The position numbers and the translations under genes are program-made. Shown here in pieces: positions 18,419-26,930 of a DNA stretch of 64,000 nt (positions within the stretch are counted from its first letter, which is position 1; every line of letters starts with the position of its first letter). The stretch is taken from positions 62,001 through 126,000 of the forward strand of contig CAJTGD010000007.1 of assembly GCA_910575475.1 (NCBI GenBank), read 5' to 3'. Under the pieces are notes generated by a model. It had not been told where the DNA came from and made no database searches. It saw only the letters and a list, made by a program, of their open reading frames with translations. The stretch is from Lachnospiraceae bacterium. GTDB lineage: Bacteria; Bacillota; Clostridia; Lachnospirales; Lachnospiraceae.

Positions 18419-19978
18419 ATGGAATTGATTCAGAAACAGGTACATTATACGCAAGAGGGCAAACGGACCTTTGACCAGTTCTATCTGGACGAGGACTTAA
18501 ATGTTCCGGATACAAAGGACGATGTGAAGCAGATCATCCAGGGGACCGCGTCGGCGAAGGTGGAGGAAATCCGGCTCACCGAGAACTATCTGCGGATCTC
18601 AGGAAAGCTTTATTATCAGATCTTATACATGACGGACTCAGCGGAGCCGCAGCCCGCGGCGCTGGAAGGGAAGCTTCCCTTTGAGGAGATGGTCTACATG
18701 GACAGCGGGGAGATGACGGAGTATTTCATCCAGAATATCCGGGTGGAATTTACCTCCACCCTGGTACATTCCAGGAAGCTGAGCATCCGCGCCATGGTGG
18801 AAATGGAGATCGGCCGGGAGAAGCTGGAGGATGAGGCCACGGTCATCGACGTGGAGGCGCCGATCCAGGTGTATAAGAAAAAACGCCGGGTCAATCTGCT
18901 GGAGCTCCATACCACGAAAAAGGATACATACCGTATCAAAGAGGAGATCACCCTGCCAGGCACCAAGGAGAGTGTGGGCCAGGTCCTGCTCAGCAATATC
19001 AGCAGCCGGAAGCTGGAGATCCGCATGGGCCAGGATGAACTGCGGCTGAGCGGGGAACTGCTGGTATTCTGCATGTACCTTTCCGATGAAGGGAAGACCG
19101 ACTGGCTGGAGGCCAGTGTTCCTTACGAAGGCCGGATCGAGTGTACCGGAGTGACCGAGGAAATGTACTACCATGTACAGAATTCCCTGGATGACACCCT
19201 GATGGATGTCCGATTGGATGAAGACGGGGAAATGCGGATCCTGGGGATTGAAGGAACGCTGGTCCTGCGGATGAACATTTACCAGGAGGAGGAATTAGAG
19301 CTTTTGGAGGATCTGTATTCTCTGGAGCAGAACTGCCGGTTCGACACCCGGGAGGCGGTCTACGAAGAACTCCTGATCCAGAACCATTCCAAATGCAAGG
19401 TTTCCGAGCGGCTATCTCTGCCGGAGCTTAAAGATGATGTGCTGCAGATCTGCCACAGCGAAGGCACGGTGCAGATGGAACACATGGAACAGATCGACGA
19501 GGGAATCCAGATCGAAGGGATCCTGCATCTCTCTTTCCTGTATCTGCGGGCGGACGATGAGATGCCCTTCGGAAGCTGGCAGGGCATGGTGCCGTTCAGC
19601 TGGCTGCTGGAATGCCCGGGCATCACGAAGGACGCGCGCTATAACCTGGCATACCATGTGGAGCAGCTCTCGGTGAACCTGGCAGGCAGCGAGGCCGTGG
19701 AAGTGAAGGCCGTGCTGGCGTTTGACACCTTTATGCGCAAGCCGGTGTTTATGCAGGTGATCACCGGTGTGGAGCCGGAGCCTTTATCCATGGAGGAAAT
19801 GGAGAAGCGGCCGGGGATCGTGGGCTACATCGTCAAGAACGGCGACGATCTGTGGGATCTTGCGAAAAAATATATGACCACGGAGGAGAGCATCCAGGAA
19901 ATGAACGGATTGGAAAGCGATAAGATCAAGGCAGGAGACAAATTATTGATTTTTAAGGAAAATATGAGCATCCTGTAA
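18419..19978 (+). CDS. SPOCS (DUF3794) and LysM protein, SipL-like spore morphogenesis factor
   Basis: A 519-residue soluble protein made of repeated DUF3794/SPOCS modules (recognisable 'l..PdtKddvkqii..' and 'vPyeg' patterns near residues 28-40, 165-180 and 320-335) plus a C-terminal LysM domain at about 466-513 (GYIVKNGDDLWDLAKKY ... IKAGDKLLIF). This is the arrangement of SipL of Clostridioides difficile, which binds SpoIVA and tethers the spore coat to the forespore. I infer the same role; expression would then be mother-cell specific, but I see no clear sigma-E promoter in the 84-base upstream gap. The start follows GGCGGAGGGGC. Confidence 0.82.
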   Translation: MELIQKQVHYTQEGKRTFDQFYLDEDLNVPDTKDDVKQIIQGTASAKVEEIRLTENYLRISGKLYYQILYMTDSAEPQPAALEGKLPFEEMVYMDSGEMTEYFIQNIRVEFTSTLVHSRKLSIRAMVEMEIGREKLEDEATVIDVEAPIQVYKKKRRVNLLELHTTKKDTYRIKEEITLPGTKESVGQVLLSNISSRKLEIRMGQDELRLSGELLVFCMYLSDEGKTDWLEASVPYEGRIECTGVTEEMYYHVQNSLDDTLMDVRLDEDGEMRILGIEGTLVLRMNIYQEEELELLEDLYSLEQNCRFDTREAVYEELLIQNHSKCKVSERLSLPELKDDVLQICHSEGTVQMEHMEQIDEGIQIEGILHLSFLYLRADDEMPFGSWQGMVPFSWLLECPGITKDARYNLAYHVEQLSVNLAGSEAVEVKAVLAFDTFMRKPVFMQVITGVEPEPLSMEEMEKRPGIVGYIVKNGDDLWDLAKKYMTTEESIQEMNGLESDKIKAGDKLLIFKENMSIL

Positions 19979-19980
19979 GG

Positions 19981-20003
19981 TGCAGTGCGAACTGCAACTT
20001 TTC
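19981..20003 (+). terminator. Short terminator after the SipL-like gene
   Basis: TGCAGT and ACTGCA form a short stem with a 4-base GCGA loop immediately after the stop, followed by ACTTTTC. The stem is only 6 pairs, so it is modest. Confidence 0.5.
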
Positions 20004-20017
20004 ACGATTCGGTTCTT

Positions 20018-20044
20018 TGATTTTTTTGCCGTTTGTGTTATGAT
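20018..20044 (+). promoter_or_regulatory. Probable promoter for the phosphofructokinase gene
   Basis: TTGATT (20018-20023), a 15-base spacer and TATGAT (20039-20044), with an overlapping second -10-like TACTAT at 20044. The spacer is short, so the exact boxes are uncertain. Confidence 0.4.
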
Positions 20045-20075
20045 ACTATACAGGAAATGCCGGAGACAGTATTGG

Positions 20076-20107
20076 ATCCGGCCTCTTGCAATAAAGCGGG
20101 GCCGGAT
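20076..20107 (+). other. Leader hairpin upstream of the phosphofructokinase gene
   Basis: ATCCGGCC (20076-20083) and GGCCGGAT (20100-20107) are perfectly complementary around a 16-base loop and are followed by TTATTTCTG. It lies about 56 bases before the start codon, inside the presumed untranslated leader. It may be an attenuator or an mRNA stabiliser. Confidence 0.5.
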
Positions 20108-20163
20108 TTATTTCTGTTCACAGCAGCCAGATATTATTACAGATCAAGGAGGAGAAAAAGGAT

Positions 20164-21378
20164 ATGTTACGGATTGGTATGTTGACAAGCGGCGGAGACT
20201 GCCAGGCATTGAACGCGGCAATGCGGGGCGTGGTAAAGGGAATCTTTTCCGCAAGGGATGATGTAGAGATCTACGGATTCCAGGATGGCTACAAAGGGTT
20301 GATCTATTCCGATTTTAAAATGCTCACTTCCAGGGATTTCTCCGGGATCCTGACACGGGGAGGCACGATCCTGGGAACCTCCAGACAGCCGTTCAAGCTG
20401 ATGCGCGTGCCGGATGAGAACGGACTGGACAAGGTGGAGGCTATGAAGCATACGTACCATAAGCTGAGCCTGGACTGCCTGGTGATCCTGGGCGGAAACG
20501 GCACCCACAAGACCGCCAATATGCTGCGGGAGGAAGGCCTGAACGTGATCACACTGCCCAAGACCATTGACAACGATCTGTGGGGGACCGAGATGACCTT
20601 CGGATTCCAGAGCGCGGTGGACGTAGCGACAGATACCATTGACAGGATCCACACCACGGCGACCTCCCACAGCCGGGTATTTATCATTGAAGTCATGGGA
20701 CATAAGGTGGGACATGTTACTCTCCATGCCGGCATCGCAGGCGGGGCGGATATCGTACTGATTCCGGAGATCCCGTATGACATTGACGTGATCGCTGACG
20801 TGATCCAGGGAAGGTCTGCGGCCGGAAAGTCATTTACCATACTGGCAGTGGCGGAAGGCGCGATCTCCAAGGAGGACGCACAGCTGTCCAAGAAGGAATA
20901 CAAGGACAAGCTGGCAAGCCGGAAATATCCTTCCATCGCCTATGAGCTGGCGGAGCAGATCGAGAAGGCTACCGGAAAAGAAGTGCGGATCACGGTTCCG
21001 GGCCATACCCAGCGGGGCGGCTCTCCGGTTCCCTATGACCGGGTATTCTCTTCCAGAGTCGGCGCAAAGGCGGCGGATATGATCCTGAACGGCCAGTACG
21101 GCTATATGGTAGGCATGAAAAACGGCGAGACCGTGATGGTTCCGCTGGAGGAAGTGGCAGGCAAGCTCAAGTTCGTAGATCCCAAGTGCAGCCTGATCAA
21201 GGAAGCAAGGATGGTGGGCATCAGCTTCGGAGACAGAGAAGGGGACGAGCCTGCTGAGGAAACCGCGGTTGCGGAGGATGTCCGGGTCACAGAGGCGGAC
21301 ACAAAGAAAGAGAAAAAAGAGAAGAAAGCCAAGAAGGACAAAAAAGAGAAAAGCAAAAAATCAAAGAAAGAAAAATAA
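20164..21378 (+). CDS. pfkA: 6-phosphofructokinase, atypical PfkA-family enzyme with Lys-rich tail
   Basis: Phosphorylates fructose-6-phosphate in glycolysis. The protein is 404 residues. The catalytic motif is PKTIDND (132-138), with GHTQRGG near 282 for substrate binding. The nucleotide loop reads GGNGT (110-114). In E. coli numbering, Gly104 is kept (typical of ATP users), but position 103 is Asn instead of Asp and position 124 is Lys instead of Gly, a Lys otherwise typical of pyrophosphate-type lineages. ATP use is therefore likely but not certain. The last 25 residues are nearly all Lys, Glu and Ser, an unusual extension beyond the fold. The start follows AAGGAGGAGAAAAAGG. It is followed 32 bases later by dnaX. 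Confidence 0.93.
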   Translation: MLRIGMLTSGGDCQALNAAMRGVVKGIFSARDDVEIYGFQDGYKGLIYSDFKMLTSRDFSGILTRGGTILGTSRQPFKLMRVPDENGLDKVEAMKHTYHKLSLDCLVILGGNGTHKTANMLREEGLNVITLPKTIDNDLWGTEMTFGFQSAVDVATDTIDRIHTTATSHSRVFIIEVMGHKVGHVTLHAGIAGGADIVLIPEIPYDIDVIADVIQGRSAAGKSFTILAVAEGAISKEDAQLSKKEYKDKLASRKYPSIAYELAEQIEKATGKEVRITVPGHTQRGGSPVPYDRVFSSRVGAKAADMILNGQYGYMVGMKNGETVMVPLEEVAGKLKFVDPKCSLIKEARMVGISFGDREGDEPAEETAVAEDVRVTEADTKKEKKEKKAKKDKKEKSKKSKKEK

Positions 21379-21410
21379 GTGATACTAGAGCAGCAGATGA
21401 GGTGTAAGTC

Positions 21411-23042
21411 ATGTCATATACGGCACTATACAGGAAATTCCGGCCTTCCGAATTTGGAGATGTAAAGGGGCAGGAGCATATTGTTACTACATTACAGAAC
21501 CAGATCAAGGCAAACCGTATCGGACATGCATATCTGTTCTGCGGGACCCGCGGGACGGGAAAGACCACGGCGGCGAAGATATTTGCCAGGGCGGTGAACT
21601 GCGAGCATCCGGTGGACGGAAGCCCCTGCGGAGAGTGTGCGATGTGCCGGTCCATTGCGGCGGGCACATCCATGAATGTGATCGAGATCGACGCGGCGTC
21701 CAACAACGGCGTGGACAATATCCGGGAGATCAAGGAAGAGGTGACCTACCGGCCTACCGAAGGGCGGTACAAGGTCTACATCATCGACGAGGTGCATATG
21801 CTGTCTTCGGGGGCCTTCAACGCGCTTTTGAAAACGTTGGAGGAGCCTCCGGAGTATGTGATCTTTATCCTGGCGACGACGGAGGTCCACAAGATCCCGG
21901 TGACCATCATGTCCCGGTGCCAGCATTACGATTTCAGAAGAATTTCCATTGATACGATCTCGGACCGTCTCAACGAGCTGATGGAGGCGGAGCAGGTGGA
22001 GGTGGAAGACAAGGCCATCCGCTATATCGCAAAGGCGGCGGACGGCTCCATGCGTGACGCCTTAAGCCTTCTGGACCAGTGCATCGCGTTCTATCTGGGA
22101 CAGAAGCTGACCTATGATAACGTGCTGGAGGTGCTGGGAGCGGTGGATACCGACGTGTTCAGCAGGCTCCTGCGCAATATCATCCGCAGAAATGTGCCGG
22201 CCGTGCTGGACACGGTGGAGGAGCTGGTGATGCAGGGCCGGGAGCTCTTGCAGCTTTCCGTGGATTTTACCTGGTATCTGAGAAACCTTCTCCTGGTCAA
22301 GACCTCCGACATGCCCGAGGACGTCCTGGATGTATCCACGGAAAATCTGGCGCAGCTGAAGGAAGAGGCGGAGATGATCGAGGCGGATGTGCTGCTGCGG
22401 TATATCCGGATCTTCTCGGAGCTGACGGAGCAGCTCAGGTACGCGACGCAGAAGCGGGTGCTTCTGGAGGTAACGCTGATCAAGCTGTGTACGCCCGCCA
22501 TGGAAGTGAAGACAGACAGCCTGCTGGACCGGATCCGCGCATTGGAGGAGAAGCTGGAGAAAGGGCTGGCTGCCGCACAGGCAGCAGTTCCGGCCGGGAT
22601 GTATCCCGGCGGCCCGGGCGGATACCCGGAGGGCAGTTATCCAGGCGGTTATCCGGCTGGTCCGGGAAGCAAAACGGGTGCGGCTGCGAAGCAGGAGGTT
22701 CCTCTGGCAATCCCGGAAGACGTACAGGAGGTGGTGAAAAATTTCCGTTCCATTGCGGAGGAAGTATCGGCTCCGGTCAGCACCTATCTCAAAAAAGCGC
22801 GATTGAGCCTGGGCGGGGAGAACCGATTGATGGTGGTGCTTCCCGACGGTCTGGGCGCGTCCATCGTGGGAACAGAGGAGCATAAAAAAGAGCTGGAAGA
22901 GAAGATCGAACAGCGGATCGGAAAAAAAGTCGAGGTGGAAGTCCGGGAGATTGAAGAGGGACGCCGTTTCGAAGATACCTTTATCGATCTGGAAAAGCTC
23001 AAAGAGAAAATCAATATGGATATCATAGTGGAGGATAATTAG
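21411..23042 (+). CDS. dnaX: DNA polymerase III subunit gamma/tau
   Basis: The clamp-loader ATPase. The protein is 543 residues. It starts with [22 protein letters not shown]. The Walker A loop is [12 protein letters not shown] near residue 45, the four-Cys zinc site lies at about 64-79 (C-x8-C-x2-C-x2-C), and the Walker B/DExH-like box is IDEVHML near 125. Sensor 1 is ATTEVHKIP near 160. Domain III follows. A linker rich in Gly, Pro and Tyr (about 395-420, with repeated YPGG) connects to a C-terminal domain. The start is weakly served by GAGGTGTAAGTC. It begins the classic dnaX-ybaB-recR cluster. Confidence 0.96.
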   Translation: MSYTALYRKFRPSEFGDVKGQEHIVTTLQNQIKANRIGHAYLFCGTRGTGKTTAAKIFARAVNCEHPVDGSPCGECAMCRSIAAGTSMNVIEIDAASNNGVDNIREIKEEVTYRPTEGRYKVYIIDEVHMLSSGAFNALLKTLEEPPEYVIFILATTEVHKIPVTIMSRCQHYDFRRISIDTISDRLNELMEAEQVEVEDKAIRYIAKAADGSMRDALSLLDQCIAFYLGQKLTYDNVLEVLGAVDTDVFSRLLRNIIRRNVPAVLDTVEELVMQGRELLQLSVDFTWYLRNLLLVKTSDMPEDVLDVSTENLAQLKEEAEMIEADVLLRYIRIFSELTEQLRYATQKRVLLEVTLIKLCTPAMEVKTDSLLDRIRALEEKLEKGLAAAQAAVPAGMYPGGPGGYPEGSYPGGYPAGPGSKTGAAAKQEVPLAIPEDVQEVVKNFRSIAEEVSAPVSTYLKKARLSLGGENRLMVVLPDGLGASIVGTEEHKKELEEKIEQRIGKKVEVEVREIEEGRRFEDTFIDLEKLKEKINMDIIVEDN

Positions 23043-23044
23043 AT

Positions 23045-23398
23045 ATGGCGAAAAGAGGAGGATTTCCAGGCGGAGGCATGCCTGGCAACATGGCGAACCT
23101 GATGAAGCAGGCACAGAAGATGCAGCGTCAGATGGAAGAACAGGCAAAGGAAATGGAGTCCAAGGAATTTACGGCAACGGCCGGAGGCGGCGCGGTGGAG
23201 GTGACCATTTCCGGAAAGCGGGAAGTGCTGAAAGTGAAGCTGGACGAAGAGGTTGTAGATCCGGACGATATCGAGATGCTGGAGGATCTGATCGTGGCGG
23301 CGGTCAATGAAGCGCTGCGCAAGGTAGAGGAAGAGTCCGGCGCGGCCATGTCAAAGCTGACAGGCGGCATGGGCGGGGGCATCCCGGGGATGTTCTGA
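23045..23398 (+). CDS. ybaB: YbaB/EbfC nucleoid-associated protein
   Basis: A 117-residue DNA-binding protein of the YbaB/EbfC family that acts as a homodimer. The N-terminus is Gly/Met-rich ([23 protein letters not shown]), and the C-terminus has another Gly/Met cluster. The core shows [23 protein letters not shown] and the [11 protein letters not shown] helix. It starts two bases after the dnaX stop and is followed by recR, the standard arrangement. Confidence 0.95.
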   Translation: MAKRGGFPGGGMPGNMANLMKQAQKMQRQMEEQAKEMESKEFTATAGGGAVEVTISGKREVLKVKLDEEVVDPDDIEMLEDLIVAAVNEALRKVEEESGAAMSKLTGGMGGGIPGMF

Positions 23399-23468
23399 GG
23401 AACAGCAAACTGCGTTCAGGCAGAGGATTCTAAGAGGAAGGATGCTGTTTACAGGCAGATGAAGATTT

Positions 23469-24065
23469 ATGGAATATTATAGCAAGCAAATCAACCAGCT
23501 GATCCAGGCATTTTCCAGCCTGCCGGGCATCGGGACAAAATCCGCCCAGCGGCTGGCATTTCATGTGATCAATATGCCGGAGGAGCAGGTGAAAAATCTG
23601 GCAAAGACGATGGTGGACGCCCGGCAGAATGTCTGCTACTGCGCCCAGTGCTGCACCCTGACAGACCAGGAGGTCTGCCCGATCTGCAAGAACCCCTCCC
23701 GGGACCAGAAGACCATCATGGTCGTGGAGACGCCCCGGGATCTGGCGGCTTACGAAAAGACCGGGAAATACGAGGGGGTCTATCATGTCCTGCACGGGGC
23801 CATTTCCCCCATGCTCGGCATCGGGCCGGGAGATATCCGGTTAAAAGAACTGATGGAACGGCTGCGGGGGGACGTGGATGAGGTCATCATCGCAACCAAT
23901 TCCAGCCTGGAAGGGGAGACGACGGCGATGTATATCAGCAAGCTGATCAAACCTGTGGGCATTAAAGTGAGCAGGATCGCCAGCGGTGTTCCGGTAGGCG
24001 GCGATCTGGAATATATCGACGAGGTGACGCTTTTGCGGGCGTTGGAAGGACGGACGGAGCTATGA
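23469..24065 (+). CDS. recR: Recombination mediator RecR
   Basis: Works with RecF and RecO to load RecA on gapped DNA. The protein is 198 residues, the normal length. It has an N-terminal helix-hairpin-helix region (LPGIGTKSAQRLAFH, about 16-30), a four-Cys zinc finger at about 57-72 (CYCAQC ... CPIC) and a Toprim domain with VVETPRDL near 84 and TNSSLEGETTAMYI near 145. The stop overlaps the start of the LacI gene as ATGA. Confidence 0.97.
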   Translation: MEYYSKQINQLIQAFSSLPGIGTKSAQRLAFHVINMPEEQVKNLAKTMVDARQNVCYCAQCCTLTDQEVCPICKNPSRDQKTIMVVETPRDLAAYEKTGKYEGVYHVLHGAISPMLGIGPGDIRLKELMERLRGDVDEVIIATNSSLEGETTAMYISKLIKPVGIKVSRIASGVPVGGDLEYIDEVTLLRALEGRTEL

Positions 24066-25147
24066 GCAGGAAAAAGGCAACCTCTTCCGATGTGGCCAGG
24101 CGGGCCGGAGTGTCGCAGGCCACGGTTTCTATGGTATTGAATAAAAAATATAACGTATCCTTTTCCAGAGAGGTTATCCGAAAGGTGGAGGAAGCCGCTC
24201 AGGAGCTGGGGTATGAGCTCCCCAAACGGAGGACCCGCAAGGAGGGCAGAAGAGAAAAGCTGCTGGTGGTGTTCTGCCCCACGCTGACCAACCCGTATTA
24301 TGTCATGCTTCTGCAGGGGATCGAGTCCCGGGCCACGGAGCAGGGATACGGTCTGTTCGTGTGCAATACCCAGCGCAGCCTGGAGCTGGAGGAACGCTAT
24401 CTGAAGATGCTTCCGTCCCTGAACCCTCAGGGCGTGGTCTATACCTGTAACCCGAGCCGGTGCTATATGGAGACGGTGGAAGAGCTGTCCCGGAAGATCC
24501 CCTTTGCGGTGATCAACAACCAGAATGAAAAGCTGGACGTGGACGCGGTGGAGCTGGACAATTCCAAGCTGGGACGGATCATGGCGAGGCATCTGCTGGA
24601 TCTGGGGCACCGGGACGTGGCTTATATCGCTCCGCCCCTGACGGTACGTCAGAAGCAGCGCTCCAAGCGGGTGGAAGGATTTCAGAAGGAATTTCAGGAA
24701 GCGGGACTGGGAGACCACGTGGTGATCAAGGCGGCAAACGAATCCATTGACAAGGATATTCCCGGCATTGATTCGGAATACCGGATCGGATATGATCTGA
24801 CCCGGGAACTGCTCTCGGAGCATCAGGAGCTGACCGCCATCGTAGGACTCAATGATATGATCGCGTTCGGGATCCTGGACGCCCTGCACGATGAGAAATA
24901 TAAGGTGCCGGGGGATATGTCCGTGATGGGATGCGACAATACCCTGTTCGCGAAGATGAAAAAGGTATCCCTGACGACCATCGAGCATTTTGTCATATAT
25001 AAAGGGCGGGATGCCTGCGATATCATCATGAAAAAGATCAAGACCCATGACCGCAGATATTCGGATATGGAGCCGGTCAGCATTTACCACGTGGAATATG
25101 AGCCAAGGCTTGTGATCCGGGGGACGACGTCCTATCCGAGGCAGTGA
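24062..25147 (+). CDS. LacI-family transcriptional regulator
   Basis: A 361-residue repressor. The helix-turn-helix lies at residues about 8-30 (SSDVARRAGVSQATVSMVLN), with the hinge region rich in Arg and Lys after it. A periplasmic-binding-protein-like effector domain follows (about 63-340). It overlaps recR by 4 bases but has its own strong terminator (25331). The next operon encodes transaldolase and transketolase, and the gap holds AT-rich dyads, so I infer that it may control that operon in response to a sugar or sugar phosphate. The ligand is unknown. Confidence 0.92.
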   Translation: MSRKKATSSDVARRAGVSQATVSMVLNKKYNVSFSREVIRKVEEAAQELGYELPKRRTRKEGRREKLLVVFCPTLTNPYYVMLLQGIESRATEQGYGLFVCNTQRSLELEERYLKMLPSLNPQGVVYTCNPSRCYMETVEELSRKIPFAVINNQNEKLDVDAVELDNSKLGRIMARHLLDLGHRDVAYIAPPLTVRQKQRSKRVEGFQKEFQEAGLGDHVVIKAANESIDKDIPGIDSEYRIGYDLTRELLSEHQELTAIVGLNDMIAFGILDALHDEKYKVPGDMSVMGCDNTLFAKMKKVSLTTIEHFVIYKGRDACDIIMKKIKTHDRRYSDMEPVSIYHVEYEPRLVIRGTTSYPRQ

Positions 25148-25330
25148 ACCGTGAATAAAATAAATCAACTTGCAAAAATTATTAATAATAAAGATGGTGG
25201 ATTATTATTGATAAACAGACGCAAAATGCGATAAACCAAGAGAAAAAATAAAATATTTCAAAAATATTTTCTGTTCTATAAAAAAATATCAATTAATAAA
25301 TTCGAATTATTAATAACTGGAATTATTTAT
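25148..25330. other. AT-rich intergenic region with several dyads
   Basis: This stretch is far richer in A and T than its surroundings and carries no gene. It contains inverted repeats: AATAATAA / TTATTATT at 25184-25191 and 25202-25209, an AAATATTT-type pair near 25253-25272, and ATTAATAA / TTATTAAT (25292-25299 / 25307-25314) around ATTCGAA. These are candidate operators for the adjacent LacI protein, or DNA-bending sequences. No ribosome site or reading frame of note is present. Confidence 0.5.
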
Positions 25331-25360
25331 AAAAACGGTTGCTATTGACCGTTTTTCTTT
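25331..25360 (+). terminator. Terminator after the LacI gene
   Basis: AAAAACGGT and ACCGTTTTT form a perfect stem with an 8-base loop, followed by CTTTT. Its right arm overlaps the -35 box of the next promoter. Confidence 0.9.
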
Positions 25361-25373
25361 TGTTGTTTATAAT
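25345..25373 (+). promoter_or_regulatory. Strong promoter of the transaldolase-transketolase operon
   Basis: TTGACC (25345-25350), exactly 17 bases, then a perfect TATAAT (25368-25373). The -35 hexamer lies inside the hairpin of the LacI terminator. The predicted start near 25380 gives a leader of about 60 bases that contains the AAGGAGG ribosome site. Confidence 0.85.
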
Positions 25374-25438
25374 CTATATCAGGAAATGAAACATATCAAC
25401 CACAGCAAAAAAATACAAATTCCAAGGAGGAACGGATC

Positions 25439-26092
25439 ATGAAACTTTTTATTGACACAGCCAAGGTAGAGGATATCAAAAAGGCAAATGACATGGGGGT
25501 CATCTGCGGCGTTACGACGAATCCATCCCTGATCGCAAAGGAAGGACGGGTATTCGAAGAGGTCATTGCGGAGATCGCTTCTATCGTTGACGGACCCATC
25601 AGCGGAGAGGTCAAGGCCACCACTGTAGACGCGGAAGGAATGATCAAAGAAGGAAGAGAGATCGCCAAGATCCATCCCAACATGGTAGTCAAGATTCCGA
25701 TGACGGCAGAAGGGCTGAAAGCATGCAAGGTGCTGACCTCCGAAGGGATCAAGACCAATGTGACACTGATCTTCACGGCAAATCAGGCATTGCTTGCGGC
25801 CCGCGCAGGCGCGACCTATGTATCTCCGTTCTTGGGAAGACTGGACGACATCTCTGTACGCGGTACGGATCTGATCGCAGAGATCGCGCAGATGTTTGAT
25901 GTTGCAGGGATCAAGACAGAGATCATCGCAGCCAGCGTGCGCAATACCATCCATGTAACCGACTGCGCGCTTGCAGGCGCGGACATCGCAACCGTTCCTT
26001 ACAGCGTGATCGAGCAGATGACACATCATCCGCTGACCGATGCGGGAATCGCAAAATTCCAGGCAGACTACAAGGCAGTATTCGGTGAGTAA
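25439..26092 (+). CDS. Transaldolase, short (fructose-6-phosphate aldolase-like) form
   Basis: A 217-residue class I aldolase of the TalC/FSA group. It has [16 protein letters not shown] at the start, [13 protein letters not shown] near 28, the Schiff-base Lys in VVKIPMT near residue 85, and [11 protein letters not shown] near 107. It interconverts seven-, three-, four- and six-carbon sugar phosphates, or cleaves fructose-6-phosphate. The two transketolase genes immediately downstream argue for true transaldolase activity in the pentose phosphate pathway. The start follows CCAAGGAGGAACGGATC, a very strong site. Confidence 0.94.
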   Translation: MKLFIDTAKVEDIKKANDMGVICGVTTNPSLIAKEGRVFEEVIAEIASIVDGPISGEVKATTVDAEGMIKEGREIAKIHPNMVVKIPMTAEGLKACKVLTSEGIKTNVTLIFTANQALLAARAGATYVSPFLGRLDDISVRGTDLIAEIAQMFDVAGIKTEIIAASVRNTIHVTDCALAGADIATVPYSVIEQMTHHPLTDAGIAKFQADYKAVFGE

Positions 26093-26105
26093 AGGAGAGT
26101 TTCAG

Positions 26106-26930
26106 ATGAACAAGCAAGAATTAATGAAGACTGCCAACGAGATCCGCAAGGGGATTGTGACCGCAGTACACAGTGCAAAATCCGGACATCCGGGCGGATC
26201 CTTATCCGCGGCGGATATCTACACCTATTTATTTTTTGAAGAAATGAATATCGATCCGAAGGATCCGAAAAAAGCAGATCGCGACCGTTTCGTATTGTCC
26301 AAGGGACATACGGCGCCGGGCTTATATTCCACACTGGCGAACCGGGGATATTTTCCGGTGGAGGACTTAAAGACACTGCGTCATACCGGTTCCTATCTCC
26401 AGGGACACCCGGATATGAAGCATATCCCCGGCGTGGACATGTCCTCCGGATCTCTGGGACAGGGGATCTCCGCGGCAGTCGGTATGGCGATCGGCGGTAA
26501 GCTTTCCGGAGATTCTTACAGAGTGTATGCTCTTCTCGGAGACGGCGAGATCCAGGAAGGACAGGTCTGGGAGGCAGCTATGCTGGCAGGCCACAGGAAG
26601 CTGGACAACCTGGTTGTGATCGTGGACAACAACAACCTGCAGATCGACGGGCCGATCACGGAAGTCAATTCCCCATATCCCATCGACAAGAAATTTGAGG
26701 CATTCAATTTCCATGTGATCAATATCGACGGAAATGATTTTGACCAGATCGACGCTGCGTTCAAAGAGGCGCGCGCGACAAAGGGAATGCCCACCGCGAT
26801 CGTTGCGAAAACTGTGAAGGGCAAGGGCGTTTCCTTTATGGAAAATCAGGTAGGCTGGCACGGCGCGGCTCCCAACGACGAGCAGTACGCAGTGGCAATG
26901 GAAGATTTGAGGAAGGCAGGTGAAGCATAA
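26106..26930 (+). CDS. Transketolase, N-terminal (thiamine-diphosphate-binding) subunit
   Basis: The 274-residue first half of a split transketolase. It has SGHPGGSLSAADIYTYLFF near 25, DRFVLSKGHTAPGLYSTLA near 58, and the thiamine diphosphate motif GDGEIQEGQVWEAA ... NNN near 142-175. It transfers two-carbon units between sugar phosphates. I chose ATG 26106 (GGAGAGTTTCAG upstream) rather than the longer frame that overlaps the transaldolase gene. The stop TAA shares its last base with the ATG of the second subunit gene. Confidence 0.95.
   Translation: MNKQELMKTANEIRKGIVTAVHSAKSGHPGGSLSAADIYTYLFFEEMNIDPKDPKKADRDRFVLSKGHTAPGLYSTLANRGYFPVEDLKTLRHTGSYLQGHPDMKHIPGVDMSSGSLGQGISAAVGMAIGGKLSGDSYRVYALLGDGEIQEGQVWEAAMLAGHRKLDNLVVIVDNNNLQIDGPITEVNSPYPIDKKFEAFNFHVINIDGNDFDQIDAAFKEARATKGMPTAIVAKTVKGKGVSFMENQVGWHGAAPNDEQYAVAMEDLRKAGEA

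Noticed and set aside
22918-22935. Possible programmed frameshift in dnaX (A AAA AAA run in frame near 22922)
   Set aside because: It is close to the C-terminus, so a slip would hardly shorten the protein. No stimulating Shine-Dalgarno-like element or hairpin is apparent.
22062-23147. 361-codon open frame antisense to dnaX
   Set aside because: Antisense to a conserved essential gene, with no domain pattern.
23783-25168. 461-codon open frame antisense to recR and the LacI gene
   Set aside because: It covers two well-supported genes on the other strand. The His/Gln/Leu-rich translation has no family resemblance.
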